Positions 1 to 5,873 of a stretch of 7,304 nucleotides of DNA are shown here, in pieces. Under the pieces are notes generated by a model, which saw only the letters and a program-made list of their open reading frames with translations, made no database searches and was not told the DNA's origin. The position numbers and the translations under genes were made by a program. How positions within the stretch are numbered: position 1 is the first letter of the stretch; every line of letters starts with the position of its first letter. Source of the stretch: Candidatus Sabulitectum sp. (lineage in GTDB: Bacteria; Fermentibacterota; Fermentibacteria; Fermentibacterales; JCC-6); the NCBI GenBank assembly GCA_029934845.1, contig JAOZLN010000123.1:1-7304 (forward strand), written 5' to 3'.

Positions 1-1
1 A

Positions 2-163
2 CTTGGAGTTTACTCCTACCCCGGGGGTGGGGTTGATCTGCTAAACAGAGGGGTTTTGTCTGCCGGTGACATGGCTGGGTGTAAAATTCGTTTGTTTCTT
101 ATGGCCTGTCTTGGTAGAAAAATGAAAAAAGATCAGATTGAGAATATGCTTTCGAATCTTTAG
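2..163 (+). CDS. Possible 3' end of an unrecognised gene, cut by the window edge
   Basis: The frame is open from base 2 to a TAG at 161-163, giving 53 residues that end in KKDQIENMLSNL. The codons used (ctt, gat, aga, aaa, att) resemble those of the clear genes downstream, which supports coding. The last 30 or so residues are charged and helix-prone, following a glycine-rich start (YPGGGVDLL). I do not recognise a family. An internal ATG at 71 has no good ribosome binding site, so a gene entering from the left is more likely than a short gene starting here. A stop-free run of this length can arise by chance at a rate of several percent, and another frame ends at 42-44, so the call is tentative. 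In many bacteria the genes left of a bactofilin encode ParA/ParB-like or peptidase proteins, but this tail does not clearly match any of them. Confidence 0.35.
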   Translation, partial: LGVYSYPGGGVDLLNRGVLSAGDMAGCKIRLFLMACLGRKMKKDQIENMLSNL

Positions 164-180
164 TCATATTATAAACAGGT

Positions 181-209
181 TTGACCCCGCAAGAGATCGG
201 TTTTAGATT
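181..209 (+). promoter_or_regulatory. Candidate sigma70-type promoter for the membrane protein-bactofilin pair
   Basis: TTGACC at 181-186 (5 of 6 matches to TTGACA) is separated by exactly 17 bases from TAGATT at 204-209 (4 of 6 to TATAAT). A start of transcription near 215-218 would leave a leader of about 20-25 bases before the next gene. It lies in the gap after the stop at 163, where a promoter is expected. An alternative AT-rich stretch at 138-175 has poorer spacing. This is a prediction from sequence only. Confidence 0.5.
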
Positions 210-235
210 AGCCTGTGTTGTCGATTTAACCGGGA

Positions 236-595
236 GTGATGTTGGTCTATAGAGATAAAAGCTTTACTGTTAACATAATACCGCATGATGCTACCCGCAG
301 TAGAAAAGAATGGATAGTATCCGGCAGGAAACTGGTAATTTTTCGTTTTTTAGCGGTGCTGGTTTTTCTAATTGTTCTTGCAGCTGTCGTTGTTCTTTCC
401 ATGGGAACGGCAGAATTTACAAGAACAGCAGATCTTAAAGCGGAGAACAGCATGTTGTCTGACTCTTTGTCAGTAGCAAGAGAGTTGAACATCAGGCTGG
501 ATAGAATAGAGTTGGAATTACAGGAAATACGCGATACGCGATCGGTTATTGAAAATCTGGCTACAGCCGGAGTTTCCGGGGGCCACCCCGAGTAG
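236..595 (+). CDS. Single-pass membrane protein with coiled coil; N-terminal half of a bactofilin-associated M23 peptidase, without the peptidase domain
   Basis: The protein has 119 residues. Residues 1-37 form a basic cytoplasmic tail containing a VNIIPHDATRSRK segment. Residues about 38-57 are a strongly hydrophobic membrane helix. Residues about 61-108 form a coiled coil with heptad positions L67, L74, A81, L88, L95 and L84, I91, I98, I105. The tail pattern (hydrophobic strand, PH, basic residues) followed by a membrane helix and coiled coil resembles the N-terminus of M23 (LytM-type) endopeptidases encoded beside bactofilins. Those proteins continue into a zinc peptidase domain; this one stops, with no HxxxD or HxH motif. 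The start is ambiguous: GTG 236, ATG 239 and TTG 242 are consecutive codons, and the GGGAG at 232-236 is best spaced for TTG 242. The bactofilin gene follows after 14 bases, suggesting a shared transcript and a role as its membrane partner (inference). A generic FtsB/FtsL-like protein is the alternative reading. Confidence 0.75.
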   Translation: MMLVYRDKSFTVNIIPHDATRSRKEWIVSGRKLVIFRFLAVLVFLIVLAAVVVLSMGTAEFTRTADLKAENSMLSDSLSVARELNIRLDRIELELQEIRDTRSVIENLATAGVSGGHPE

Positions 596-609
596 AAGAG
601 GTAAGTGTT

Positions 610-969
610 ATGGCCAGAGATGATTCGTATAGTGCGATTAACTCTACTATTGGTAGTGGTAGCACCATTAATGGAATTCTTAATATCAAAGGAGGCCTCA
701 GGGTTGATGGTTTTATTGAGGGAGAAGTTAATGTTGCCGGCACTTTAACAGTAGGACACGAGGGCCGGATCAAGGGTAATGTTTCTGTCACTCACGCCAT
801 TATAGGTGGAACTGTAAACGGCACTATAAAAGCAGATAAACAGTTGGAGCTTCAGAATGGCTCTCGTATTGAAGGAGATATTATTACAAAATCTCTTACT
901 ATAGAAGAGGGTGTATTTTTTGAGGGTCATTGCAGTATGAGTGGTGCCGAGCCCAAGCCTAAACAGTAG
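610..969 (+). CDS. Bactofilin (polymer-forming cytoskeletal protein, DUF583/CcmA family)
   Basis: Bactofilins self-assemble without nucleotide into filaments or sheets on the inner face of the membrane and scaffold local cell-wall synthesis or hydrolysis. The protein is 119 residues, typical for the compact family. Residues about 14-108 carry the repeating beta-helix pattern of short strands with glycine turns: INGILNIKGGLRVDGFIEGEV, then LTVGHEGRIKGNV, IIGGTVNGTIKA, LQNGSRIEGDI and LTIEEGVFFEGHCSM. The last stretch is the usual family ending. The N-terminal tail (about 13 residues) and the C-terminal tail (GAEPKPKQ) are short, polar and probably disordered. The start ATG has AAGAGG at 596-601, eight bases upstream. 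It follows the membrane coiled-coil gene by 14 bases, so the two probably share a promoter and a complex. Family assignment is secure; the specific cellular role is not visible. Confidence 0.95.
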   Translation: MARDDSYSAINSTIGSGSTINGILNIKGGLRVDGFIEGEVNVAGTLTVGHEGRIKGNVSVTHAIIGGTVNGTIKADKQLELQNGSRIEGDIITKSLTIEEGVFFEGHCSMSGAEPKPKQ

Positions 970-1035
970 TTATTAACCAATATCAACGTAATTGTTGAAA
1001 ACTTGTAATTTTTGTGGAGAACAGGCAAAACCAAA

Positions 1036-1061
1036 GTGCAGCAGTTGGTTGCAGGCTGCAC
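1036..1061. repeat. Inverted repeat in the gap between bactofilin and ATPase genes
   Basis: GTGCAGC (1036-1042) and GCTGCAC (1055-1061) are perfectly complementary over 7 bp with a 12-base loop. No T-run follows on the + strand (the next bases are CTAGAGTGATTT), so it is not a standard intrinsic terminator. It could be an operator-like site, a weak attenuator or chance. The rest of the 970-1151 gap shows no convincing promoter of the sigma70 type and no RNA gene that I recognise. Confidence 0.35.
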
Positions 1062-1134
1062 CTAGAGTGATTTCTGGTGTGATATCCACAACTTACACAG
1101 TGCTTAAGGATTCTTTCCCGGGCGCTGCATACAC

Positions 1135-1154
1135 GAGGGGTGGTGATCTTTGTG
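1135..1154 (+). promoter_or_regulatory. Ribosome binding site and start choice for subunit H (three in-frame GTG codons)
   Basis: GAGGGG (1135-1140) is followed by GTG at 1140, 1143 and 1152, all in frame. The first two overlap or abut the purine run and cannot use it at a normal distance. GTG 1152 lies 11 bases after GAGGGG and also 3 bases after GGTGATC (1142-1148), which matches the complement of the 16S rRNA 3' end (GATCACC). I therefore prefer 1152. Using 1140 would add four residues (MVIF). Confidence 0.5.
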
Positions 1155-1469
1155 AGCAACAGGCTGAACTCCCTTCTTTCCTCTGAAGAAAAAGCCAGAG
1201 AAAAGGTGGAAGAAGCCACACGGGAAGCCCGCAGAATCAGAACGGGCATTCCCGCTGAGGTTTCAAAAATAGAAAATGAGTACAGTTCAGAGCTTCAAAA
1301 GTACGAGAAAACAGGTATGGAGAAGGTAGCCAGTGAACTTGCGCTTCTTAAGGAGAAGCAGAATGCCAGTCTCGAGAAAAGGAAAAAAGATCTTGATTCC
1401 ATATCCGGTGATATCGCTCCAAGAGCTCTTGAGCTGATTCACTCGGCCATTGAAGGAGAGAAACGATAA
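1152..1469 (+). CDS. atpH: V/A-type ATPase peripheral stalk subunit H (Thermus subunit G, Enterococcus NtpF type)
   Basis: This is the partner of subunit E in the peripheral stalks, which hold the catalytic head against rotation and attach it to subunit I. The product is about 105 residues from GTG 1152 (109 if GTG 1140 is used), the usual size for the family. It is almost entirely helical and charged: LSSEEKAREKVEEATREARR near the N-terminus, with alanine and glutamate spaced as in right-handed coiled coils of EG stalks, then a long Lys/Glu segment (LALLKEKQNASLEKRKKDL). No membrane segment is present. Sequence identity in this family is weak, so the assignment rests on length, the opening motif and above all position: first gene before I, as in Thermus and Enterococcus operons. 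Its TAA overlaps the ATG of subunit I by one base (TAATG), which implies translational coupling. Confidence 0.85.
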   Translation: MSNRLNSLLSSEEKAREKVEEATREARRIRTGIPAEVSKIENEYSSELQKYEKTGMEKVASELALLKEKQNASLEKRKKDLDSISGDIAPRALELIHSAIEGEKR

Positions 1470-3454
1470 TGGCCAGAGACAGCGTAGTTAAGGCTGAGAT
1501 TCTCTGTCACTCTGCAAGAAAATCGGATGTTCTGGCTCTTCTGGAGAAGACCGGCAATATTCACTTGATAGACATGTCGGCAGTAGAGAATACTCCTTTT
1601 TCCAGAGTGGAAGAGGTTGATCGTTCGCGCTTTCAAACACTTACCACTTCTCTGGAAAAGATCATTCCTTTTCTCCAGAATCGCAGCTCTGCAAAAAAAC
1701 AGAAGGCGATTGAAGCAGTTACCGTTAATGAACTTTCAGAAATGCTTCATGGCGGGGAGATTGAAAAACTGGCCATCAGAGCCGCGGATATTTCTGACCA
1801 GCTGATCAATCTTAACTCCAGGGCAGAAGAGATTCAACGCAAGATTGATTTTGTACAGGAGTGGAACGATTTTCCCATGCGGTTTGACCTGTTGCAAAGC
1901 GATGGGATCTTTACAATTAAGGCAGGGTTTGTGTCACCCAGAGAAGGCTTCCCTCCTCTGGAGAAGCTTCAGCAGGATATAGGCCTGTTTCATGTAGAGA
2001 AGCTTTCGGGAGACAGAGCAATTGTGGTCTGGCACAAGAACAGTGAAGCCGAAGCCGTGACCGGTCTCACGGATGCTGGTTTTGTCACTGCTGATTTTGC
2101 CGGTTTTTCTGCTACTCCGGCCGAGGAATCGAAGGAGCTGGATTCAACTCTCGCCGGAATCAAAATGGAGATCAGCAGGCTTTCGTCTGAGGCCGATACA
2201 ATTGTGCAGAAGCTTCCAGAGCTGAAAACACTTTCAGATGCAGTTGGACTTCACGCTCTTCAACAAGAGGCTGAAACATCTGGAAGAACCAGTGTTTCGG
2301 CTCTTCTTCTACATTTGTGGATCAGGGAGGATGATTTTTCTTCTTTGAAAGACGATCTGGAAAAGCTTGAAGAAGCTGACATTTCACTGGTTGTTCTTGA
2401 CGAAGACGAGGTTCCGCCTGTTTTTCTTACAGAGAGTGCTACTATTGATCCATATTTGATGCTTACAGACATGTATGGAAGACCCCAGGGATCCGACCCG
2501 GATCCAACTCCCCTCATGGCACCCTTTTATGTTGTGTTTTTTGGAATTTGTATAGGTGATGCAGGTTATGGTCTTGCTCTGGCGGCAGGTTCAGCCATTG
2601 GCTGGTATCTGACAAACAAGAATCAGGGGAATACCAGACTTTTCAGGCTAATGTTCCAGGGAGGGCTTGCCAGCATCTTCTGGGGAATTCTTCTTGGCGG
2701 ATGGTTCGGAATCCCCTTTGATACACTTCCCGGGCTGTTGCAGACTGCTGCAATGCCGTTGAATAATCTCGTTCCAGGTTACATCAGGGGAGTATCTGAC
2801 GGCTTTGCTCTTTCGGAGCAGTTTCTTTACCTTACCCTTGGTTTTGGTCTGATACAGCTTGCATGGGGGGTTGTGGTAAATCTTCGAAAGCGTCTCCGGG
2901 CCGGTGAGGGTGTTTCTGCTGTGATCGATCAGACCGGTTGGATGCTTGCTCTTCTAGGTCTTTTTCCATGGCTTTTTAATCACTATCTGCTTAATGGAAC
3001 CCTTTACCCCATTCCCGGAATGGGGGATACCATTTTTCTTACAATGCTCAGCGTAGGAACGGTTCTCATTTTTATAATGGGAGGAAAGGAAGCTGAGGGT
3101 ATAGGAGGAAAGGCAGGGCTGGGGGCTTATGCCTGTTACGGTATAGTCAACCTGCTTGGTGATGTTTTAAGTTATTCACGATTGTTCGCTCTTGCTCTTT
3201 CCAGTGCAATAATTGCTTCAGTGGTCAATCAGATTGCTGCCATGCTCAGGGATGTTCCAGTGATTGGAATAGTTCTTACTGTACTGGTACTTGTGGCTGG
3301 TCATCTGTTCAATCTTGGAATGGCTGCGTTGAGCGGTTTTATTCATACAGCTCGTCTGCAGTTTGTGGAATTCTTCAGTAAGTTTTACGATGGAACGGGG
3401 GTCTCGTTCAAGGCGTTTCGATATGAACCAAGGTATATCAGAATAAAAAGATAG
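1469..3454 (+). CDS. atpI: V/A-type ATPase subunit I (membrane stator, subunit a homologue)
   Basis: Subunit I forms the two ion half-channels beside the K ring and anchors the peripheral stalks. The product has 661 residues, normal for the bacterial family. Residues 1 to about 345 are the cytoplasmic dumbbell, with coiled-coil arms near 85-135 and 218-270. A DPTPLMAPFYVVFFG motif (345-359) and GDAGYG open the membrane half, where I count seven or eight hydrophobic helices. R571 in SYSRLFAL matches the essential arginine of yeast Vph1 (R735), and R629 in HTARLQFVEFFSKFYDG matches Vph1 R799; these residues drive release of the ion from the ring carboxylate. The start ATG overlaps the stop of the H gene and has AAGGAGAG (1453-1460) eight bases upstream. 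K follows after 28 bases. No frameshift or missing key residue was seen. Confidence 0.96.
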   Translation: MARDSVVKAEILCHSARKSDVLALLEKTGNIHLIDMSAVENTPFSRVEEVDRSRFQTLTTSLEKIIPFLQNRSSAKKQKAIEAVTVNELSEMLHGGEIEKLAIRAADISDQLINLNSRAEEIQRKIDFVQEWNDFPMRFDLLQSDGIFTIKAGFVSPREGFPPLEKLQQDIGLFHVEKLSGDRAIVVWHKNSEAEAVTGLTDAGFVTADFAGFSATPAEESKELDSTLAGIKMEISRLSSEADTIVQKLPELKTLSDAVGLHALQQEAETSGRTSVSALLLHLWIREDDFSSLKDDLEKLEEADISLVVLDEDEVPPVFLTESATIDPYLMLTDMYGRPQGSDPDPTPLMAPFYVVFFGICIGDAGYGLALAAGSAIGWYLTNKNQGNTRLFRLMFQGGLASIFWGILLGGWFGIPFDTLPGLLQTAAMPLNNLVPGYIRGVSDGFALSEQFLYLTLGFGLIQLAWGVVVNLRKRLRAGEGVSAVIDQTGWMLALLGLFPWLFNHYLLNGTLYPIPGMGDTIFLTMLSVGTVLIFIMGGKEAEGIGGKAGLGAYACYGIVNLLGDVLSYSRLFALALSSAIIASVVNQIAAMLRDVPVIGIVLTVLVLVAGHLFNLGMAALSGFIHTARLQFVEFFSKFYDGTGVSFKAFRYEPRYIRIKR

Positions 3455-3470
3455 TTAAAACAAGTAAACA

Positions 3471-3486
3471 AGGAGGAATGAATTGA
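3471..3486 (+). promoter_or_regulatory. Strong ribosome binding site and TTG start of subunit K, with nested ATG-AAT-TGA
   Basis: AGGAGG (3471-3476) is the strongest Shine-Dalgarno site in the window and lies six bases before TTG 3483, the only in-frame start that keeps the first helix whole. An ATG at 3478, only one base after the AGGAGG, is in another frame and meets TGA at 3484-3486, making a two-codon frame that overlaps the true start. The next in-frame ATG (3504) has no binding site and would remove seven residues. Confidence 0.7.
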
Positions 3487-3944
3487 ATTACTTAGTTGCT
3501 TACATGGGTGTGGCTTTTGCCTGTGCCCTTGCTGGTATTGGAAGTGCCGTTGGAGTTGGCATTGCAGCACAGGCAAGCACAGGCGTTATGAGTGTTGATC
3601 CCAAAAAATTCGGAAAACTTCTTCTTCTTACAGCTCTTCCGGGAACCCAGGGGATATACGGTTTTGTTATTGCTTTCCTTCTTCTTCAGAAGGTTGCTCT
3701 TTTCACCGGGGATAACCCTTTGACCATGGTTGTGGGCTGGAAGGTTTTCGCTGCCGGTATGCCGATAGCACTTGCTGGTCTAATGTCTGGAATTCACCAG
3801 GGAAAAGTTTGTGCCGGGGGAGCTATGATGACAGCCAAGCAGCCAGACGACAGTGCCAAGGCTTTGATCCTTGCTGTATTTGTAGAGTTTTATGCCATTC
3901 TCGGATTCCTGGTGTCTTTCCTCATGCTGGGTCAGATAGGTTAG
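3483..3944 (+). CDS. ntpK: V/A-type ATPase subunit K (rotor ring proteolipid, double hairpin), predicted Na+-binding
   Basis: K subunits form the rotating membrane ring that carries ions past subunit I. The product has 153 residues and four membrane helices (about 3-31, 43-73, 84-113 and 125-151), so it is the fused two-hairpin form like Enterococcus NtpK (156 residues), not the single-hairpin Thermus form. The only ring carboxylate is E135 in FVEFYAILGF; the matching place in the first hairpin is Q56 in LPGTQGIYGF. All Na+ ligands known from NtpK are present: L52 (backbone), T55, Q56, Q106 (SGIHQGKV) and E135, plus Y59, which hydrogen-bonds the glutamate there. This makes Na+ the likely coupling ion (inference from structure-based motif). 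The glycine run GIGSAVGVGIAAQAS in helix 1 is typical of tight ring packing. The start is TTG. Confidence 0.96.
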   Translation: MNYLVAYMGVAFACALAGIGSAVGVGIAAQASTGVMSVDPKKFGKLLLLTALPGTQGIYGFVIAFLLLQKVALFTGDNPLTMVVGWKVFAAGMPIALAGLMSGIHQGKVCAGGAMMTAKQPDDSAKALILAVFVEFYAILGFLVSFLMLGQIG

Positions 3945-3954
3945 AGGGGCAGCC

Positions 3955-4542
3955 ATGTCACTTCAAGCCATACTGGCAAAGATAGAGAACGATGCTGAAA
4001 CCCAGGCAGATGAACTTCGTCAGTCTGCTCTTGATGAACAAAAGGAAGCTATTCATGTTGTGAAATCCAGAATAAAGGAAAAACACAACAGGGACGCAGA
4101 AAGAATCAGGCATAAAATAGAGGAGTATGCCAGACAGATGAAGAGTCATTCCCTCCGGGAAATGGAGAAATCTCTTCTGAGTCATCGCAGGCAGATCGTC
4201 GATCGCGTAATAGCAGATTCGATTAAAAAGATTGCCGATTCTCCTGATTATCTTGATCTTATAAGCATCCTTCTTAAGAAATGTGATCTTGATGGAACGG
4301 TTGAGGTTGTGATCTGTGCTGCAGACGCAGAGAGAATATCCCCGTCTTTTCTTCAGAAACATTCTACAGACAAGCATCAATTCGTTCTAGCTGAAGAGAA
4401 ACACACAGACCATGGTGGAATCCTCATGCGATCAGGCGATATAAGTCTGAATGCAACTCTTTCCATGATTTCCGAGCTCAACCATGATGCAATGGTAATG
4501 GAGCTCTCGCGGCTTCTGCCGCTGGAGGGTCAGGAGGAGTAA
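3955..4542 (+). CDS. atpE: V/A-type ATPase peripheral stalk subunit E
   Basis: Subunit E pairs with H to form the peripheral stalks and binds the top of the catalytic head through its C-terminal domain. The product is 195 residues, normal for the family. Residues 1 to about 100 form a continuous charged helix rich in Glu, Lys and Arg (for example IKEKHNRDAERIRHKIEEYA), the coiled-coil part. Residues about 105-187 form the alpha/beta C-terminal domain, with family-like VEVVICAADAERI and the conserved DHGGILMRSGDISLNATL stretch, where GG precedes the final strand pair. The start ATG has GAGGGG (3944-3949) five bases upstream, within ten bases of the end of K. C begins three bases after its stop, so expression of E and C is probably coupled. 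Confidence 0.93.
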   Translation: MSLQAILAKIENDAETQADELRQSALDEQKEAIHVVKSRIKEKHNRDAERIRHKIEEYARQMKSHSLREMEKSLLSHRRQIVDRVIADSIKKIADSPDYLDLISILLKKCDLDGTVEVVICAADAERISPSFLQKHSTDKHQFVLAEEKHTDHGGILMRSGDISLNATLSMISELNHDAMVMELSRLLPLEGQEE

Positions 4543-4544
4543 TA

Positions 4545-5519
4545 GTGTCAGGAAGTTCTTACGCGTATGCAAGCGGTAGAGTCAGCGGACTGGAGAAGTC
4601 TCTTCTTACGGACAGAATCTGGAATCAACTGATCACCGCAGAGGATAGAGATGAGGTTCTGAGAATTCTGGGAGATTCCTGGTACGGTAACCTTCTTCAG
4701 GCAGAGGGAGATCTTGATGGAGCTTTGAGAAGTGCTGTCTGCCGCGCAGAAGAGGAACTCTCGGAGCTTTCGAATGACGAGAATTTCACTCGAGGTATTC
4801 TTTTAAGAAGAGATGTTAGAAATGCCAGGTACCTGTGGAAAAACCTTGCAGCAGGGGGAGATGGTGATGTTGATCTGGAACCTGCAGGAACGGTTCAGCC
4901 GGAAGACCTGAAAAGGGTGTGGGGTGACAGCAATATTGTTGATGTTCTTCCCGTTCAATTTCAGGATTCACTTGAGGAGATACATGATCTTCATTCTCCA
5001 TCTGCAGTGATGCTTGACTCTGTTCTGGACAGGCTTGCCGCGAAGGTAGAGTCTGAAATTCTTGGGAAACTTGAAGAACCCGTTGGCAGTCTTCCCAGGG
5101 TAAAAATAGAGCTCAGGAATTTTCTCACTGCAGCCAGGTATCGAAGTGATCAGTTAACCCCTGTGGCAGTTGAGGAACTGATGCTTGATGGAGGATATCA
5201 CACACCGTCAGAGATAGCAGAGGCAGCCAGAGTTTCTGGGCTGGCAGCTCTTCTGGGAGAGAAAGCTGGTTTTGAAGCTGCAGCATCGGCTTTGGAACAG
5301 GGGTTGGAATCTGGTTCATTTCTCGCGTTTCAGCGCGAGAGTGATCTGATAACCCTGGCCATACTGGAAAGAGCAGCAGGAAACATGTTCAGTCCCGGGC
5401 CACTTGCAGCTTATGTTCTTCGCCGGGAGCTGGAAGCTTCCCATTTGAAAATGATAGCAGCCGGCAAAGCAGCTGGCATTGACTCCAGGCGCTTGAGCGC
5501 CAGAGTCCCCAGAGGATAG
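4545..5519 (+). CDS. atpC: V/A-type ATPase subunit C (subunit d homologue, rotor-ring cap)
   Basis: Subunit C sits on top of the K ring and connects it to the central shaft (D and F). The product has 324 residues, almost the same length as the Thermus protein (about 323). It belongs to the AC39/subunit d family: an N-terminal YAYASGRVSGLEKSLL motif (residues 6-21), repeated three-helix units such as FTRGILLRRDVRNARYLWKNL and KVELRNFL-type helices (KIELRNFLTAARYR), and the C-terminal PLAAYVLRRELEASHLKMI followed by GKAAGI and a final RLSARV. All of these are characteristic of the family. It starts at GTG 4545, five bases after GGAGGAG (4533-4539), and only two bases separate it from the E stop. 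The last 40 bases of the gene contain a strong hairpin just before the F gene. The C-terminus is slightly short and polar, but nothing essential is missing. Confidence 0.93.
   Translation: MSGSSYAYASGRVSGLEKSLLTDRIWNQLITAEDRDEVLRILGDSWYGNLLQAEGDLDGALRSAVCRAEEELSELSNDENFTRGILLRRDVRNARYLWKNLAAGGDGDVDLEPAGTVQPEDLKRVWGDSNIVDVLPVQFQDSLEEIHDLHSPSAVMLDSVLDRLAAKVESEILGKLEEPVGSLPRVKIELRNFLTAARYRSDQLTPVAVEELMLDGGYHTPSEIAEAARVSGLAALLGEKAGFEAAASALEQGLESGSFLAFQRESDLITLAILERAAGNMFSPGPLAAYVLRRELEASHLKMIAAGKAAGIDSRRLSARVPRG
5481..5507 (+). repeat. Interrupted hairpin at the end of the subunit C gene, just before subunit F
   Basis: GACTC (5481-5485) pairs with GAGTC (5503-5507), and GGCGC (5488-5492) pairs with GCGCC (5497-5501), around a TTGA loop. 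Two bases on the left and one on the right form an internal loop. The structure ends 11 bases before the F ribosome binding site (AGGAGA, 5518-5523). No T-run follows, so it is not a terminator. It could stabilise the upstream message or tune F translation, or be incidental to the coding sequence. Confidence 0.4.
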
Positions 5520-5527
5520 GAGAAAGC

Positions 5528-5860
5528 ATGGCTGAAAAGGGCAGAACGGCTTTCATCGGTGACGCTGACTCTGTGCTGGGTTTCCGTGCTCTTGGAGTGG
5601 AAACATATACGCCGGAGTCGGGACACGAAGCTGTAAAAATCTTCAAGTCCCTGGTTAAAGAAAAAGTATCTGTGATAATGATCACCGAGGATATGCTGGA
5701 TCACCTCCAGAGCGAAGTTGATGAGGTAGTCAGTATGCCGATTCCTGCCGTTGTGGTTTTACCCGGAGTTTCCGGGTCGAAGCACAGAGGCGAGGACACG
5801 ATCAGAAACCTGATCATCAGAGCCGTGGGTGTTGACCTGATGGCGGAGGATGAGCAGTGA
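5528..5860 (+). CDS. atpF: V/A-type ATPase subunit F (central shaft)
   Basis: Subunit F binds subunit D in the rotating shaft and has a CheY-like fold with a mobile C-terminal helix that affects ATPase activity in homologues. The product has 110 residues, normal for the family. Family marks are AFIGDADSVLGFRALGVETY at residues 9-28, the ITEDML segment in the middle (about 52-57), the MPIPAVVVLPG strand-loop, and the C-terminal helix with IRAVGVDLM. It starts at ATG 5528, four bases after AGGAGA (5518-5523), with eight bases between it and the C stop. Subunit A starts 13 bases after its stop. Enterococcus calls the equivalent gene ntpG. Confidence 0.95.
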   Translation: MAEKGRTAFIGDADSVLGFRALGVETYTPESGHEAVKIFKSLVKEKVSVIMITEDMLDHLQSEVDEVVSMPIPAVVVLPGVSGSKHRGEDTIRNLIIRAVGVDLMAEDEQ

Positions 5861-5873
5861 GTCGGAGGAAGCA

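Noticed and set aside
15..31. C-rich/G-rich inverted repeat near the left edge
   Set aside because: It needs a G-T pair and is not followed by a T-run, so it does not look like a terminator; it may simply be coding sequence for PGGGV.
1045..1060. Sigma54-like TGG...TGCA arrangement
   Set aside because: The spacing between the GG and GC elements is wrong by one base or more, and no upstream activator site is visible.
1012..1090. DnaA-box-like sequences (TGTGGAGAA at 1013-1021 and ATATCCACA at 1082-1090)
   Set aside because: Each differs by one base from TTATCCACA, there are only two, and no AT-rich unwinding region or dnaA/dnaN neighbour is present, so an origin is not supported.
992..1186. 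A 64-codon frame with CNFCGEQAKPKC resembling a small zinc-binding protein
   Set aside because: It starts at TTG with no ribosome binding site, overlaps the start of subunit H, and the cysteine pattern is isolated with no family-like context; chance is more likely.
610..1479. The bactofilin and subunit I genes both start with the 11 bases ATGGCCAGAGA
   Set aside because: The flanking bases differ and the identity does not extend beyond the first four codons (MARD); probably coincidence of favourable start codons.
2489..2505. Perfect 7-bp hairpin GGATCCG/CGGATCC with loop ACC, just before the first membrane helix of subunit I
   Set aside because: The location at the soluble/membrane border is suggestive of a translational pause site, but it encodes the conserved DPTP region and a stem of this size is within chance expectation.
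3007..3025. Perfect 8-bp hairpin CCCCATTC/GAATGGGG with loop CCG inside subunit I
   Set aside because: It is in coding sequence for a loop between membrane helices, has no T-run, and about one such stem is expected by chance in a window of this size.
3958..4380. A 140-codon open frame on the - strand
   Set aside because: It is antisense to subunit E, which has family motifs and proper spacing to its neighbours; the reverse product shows no domain.
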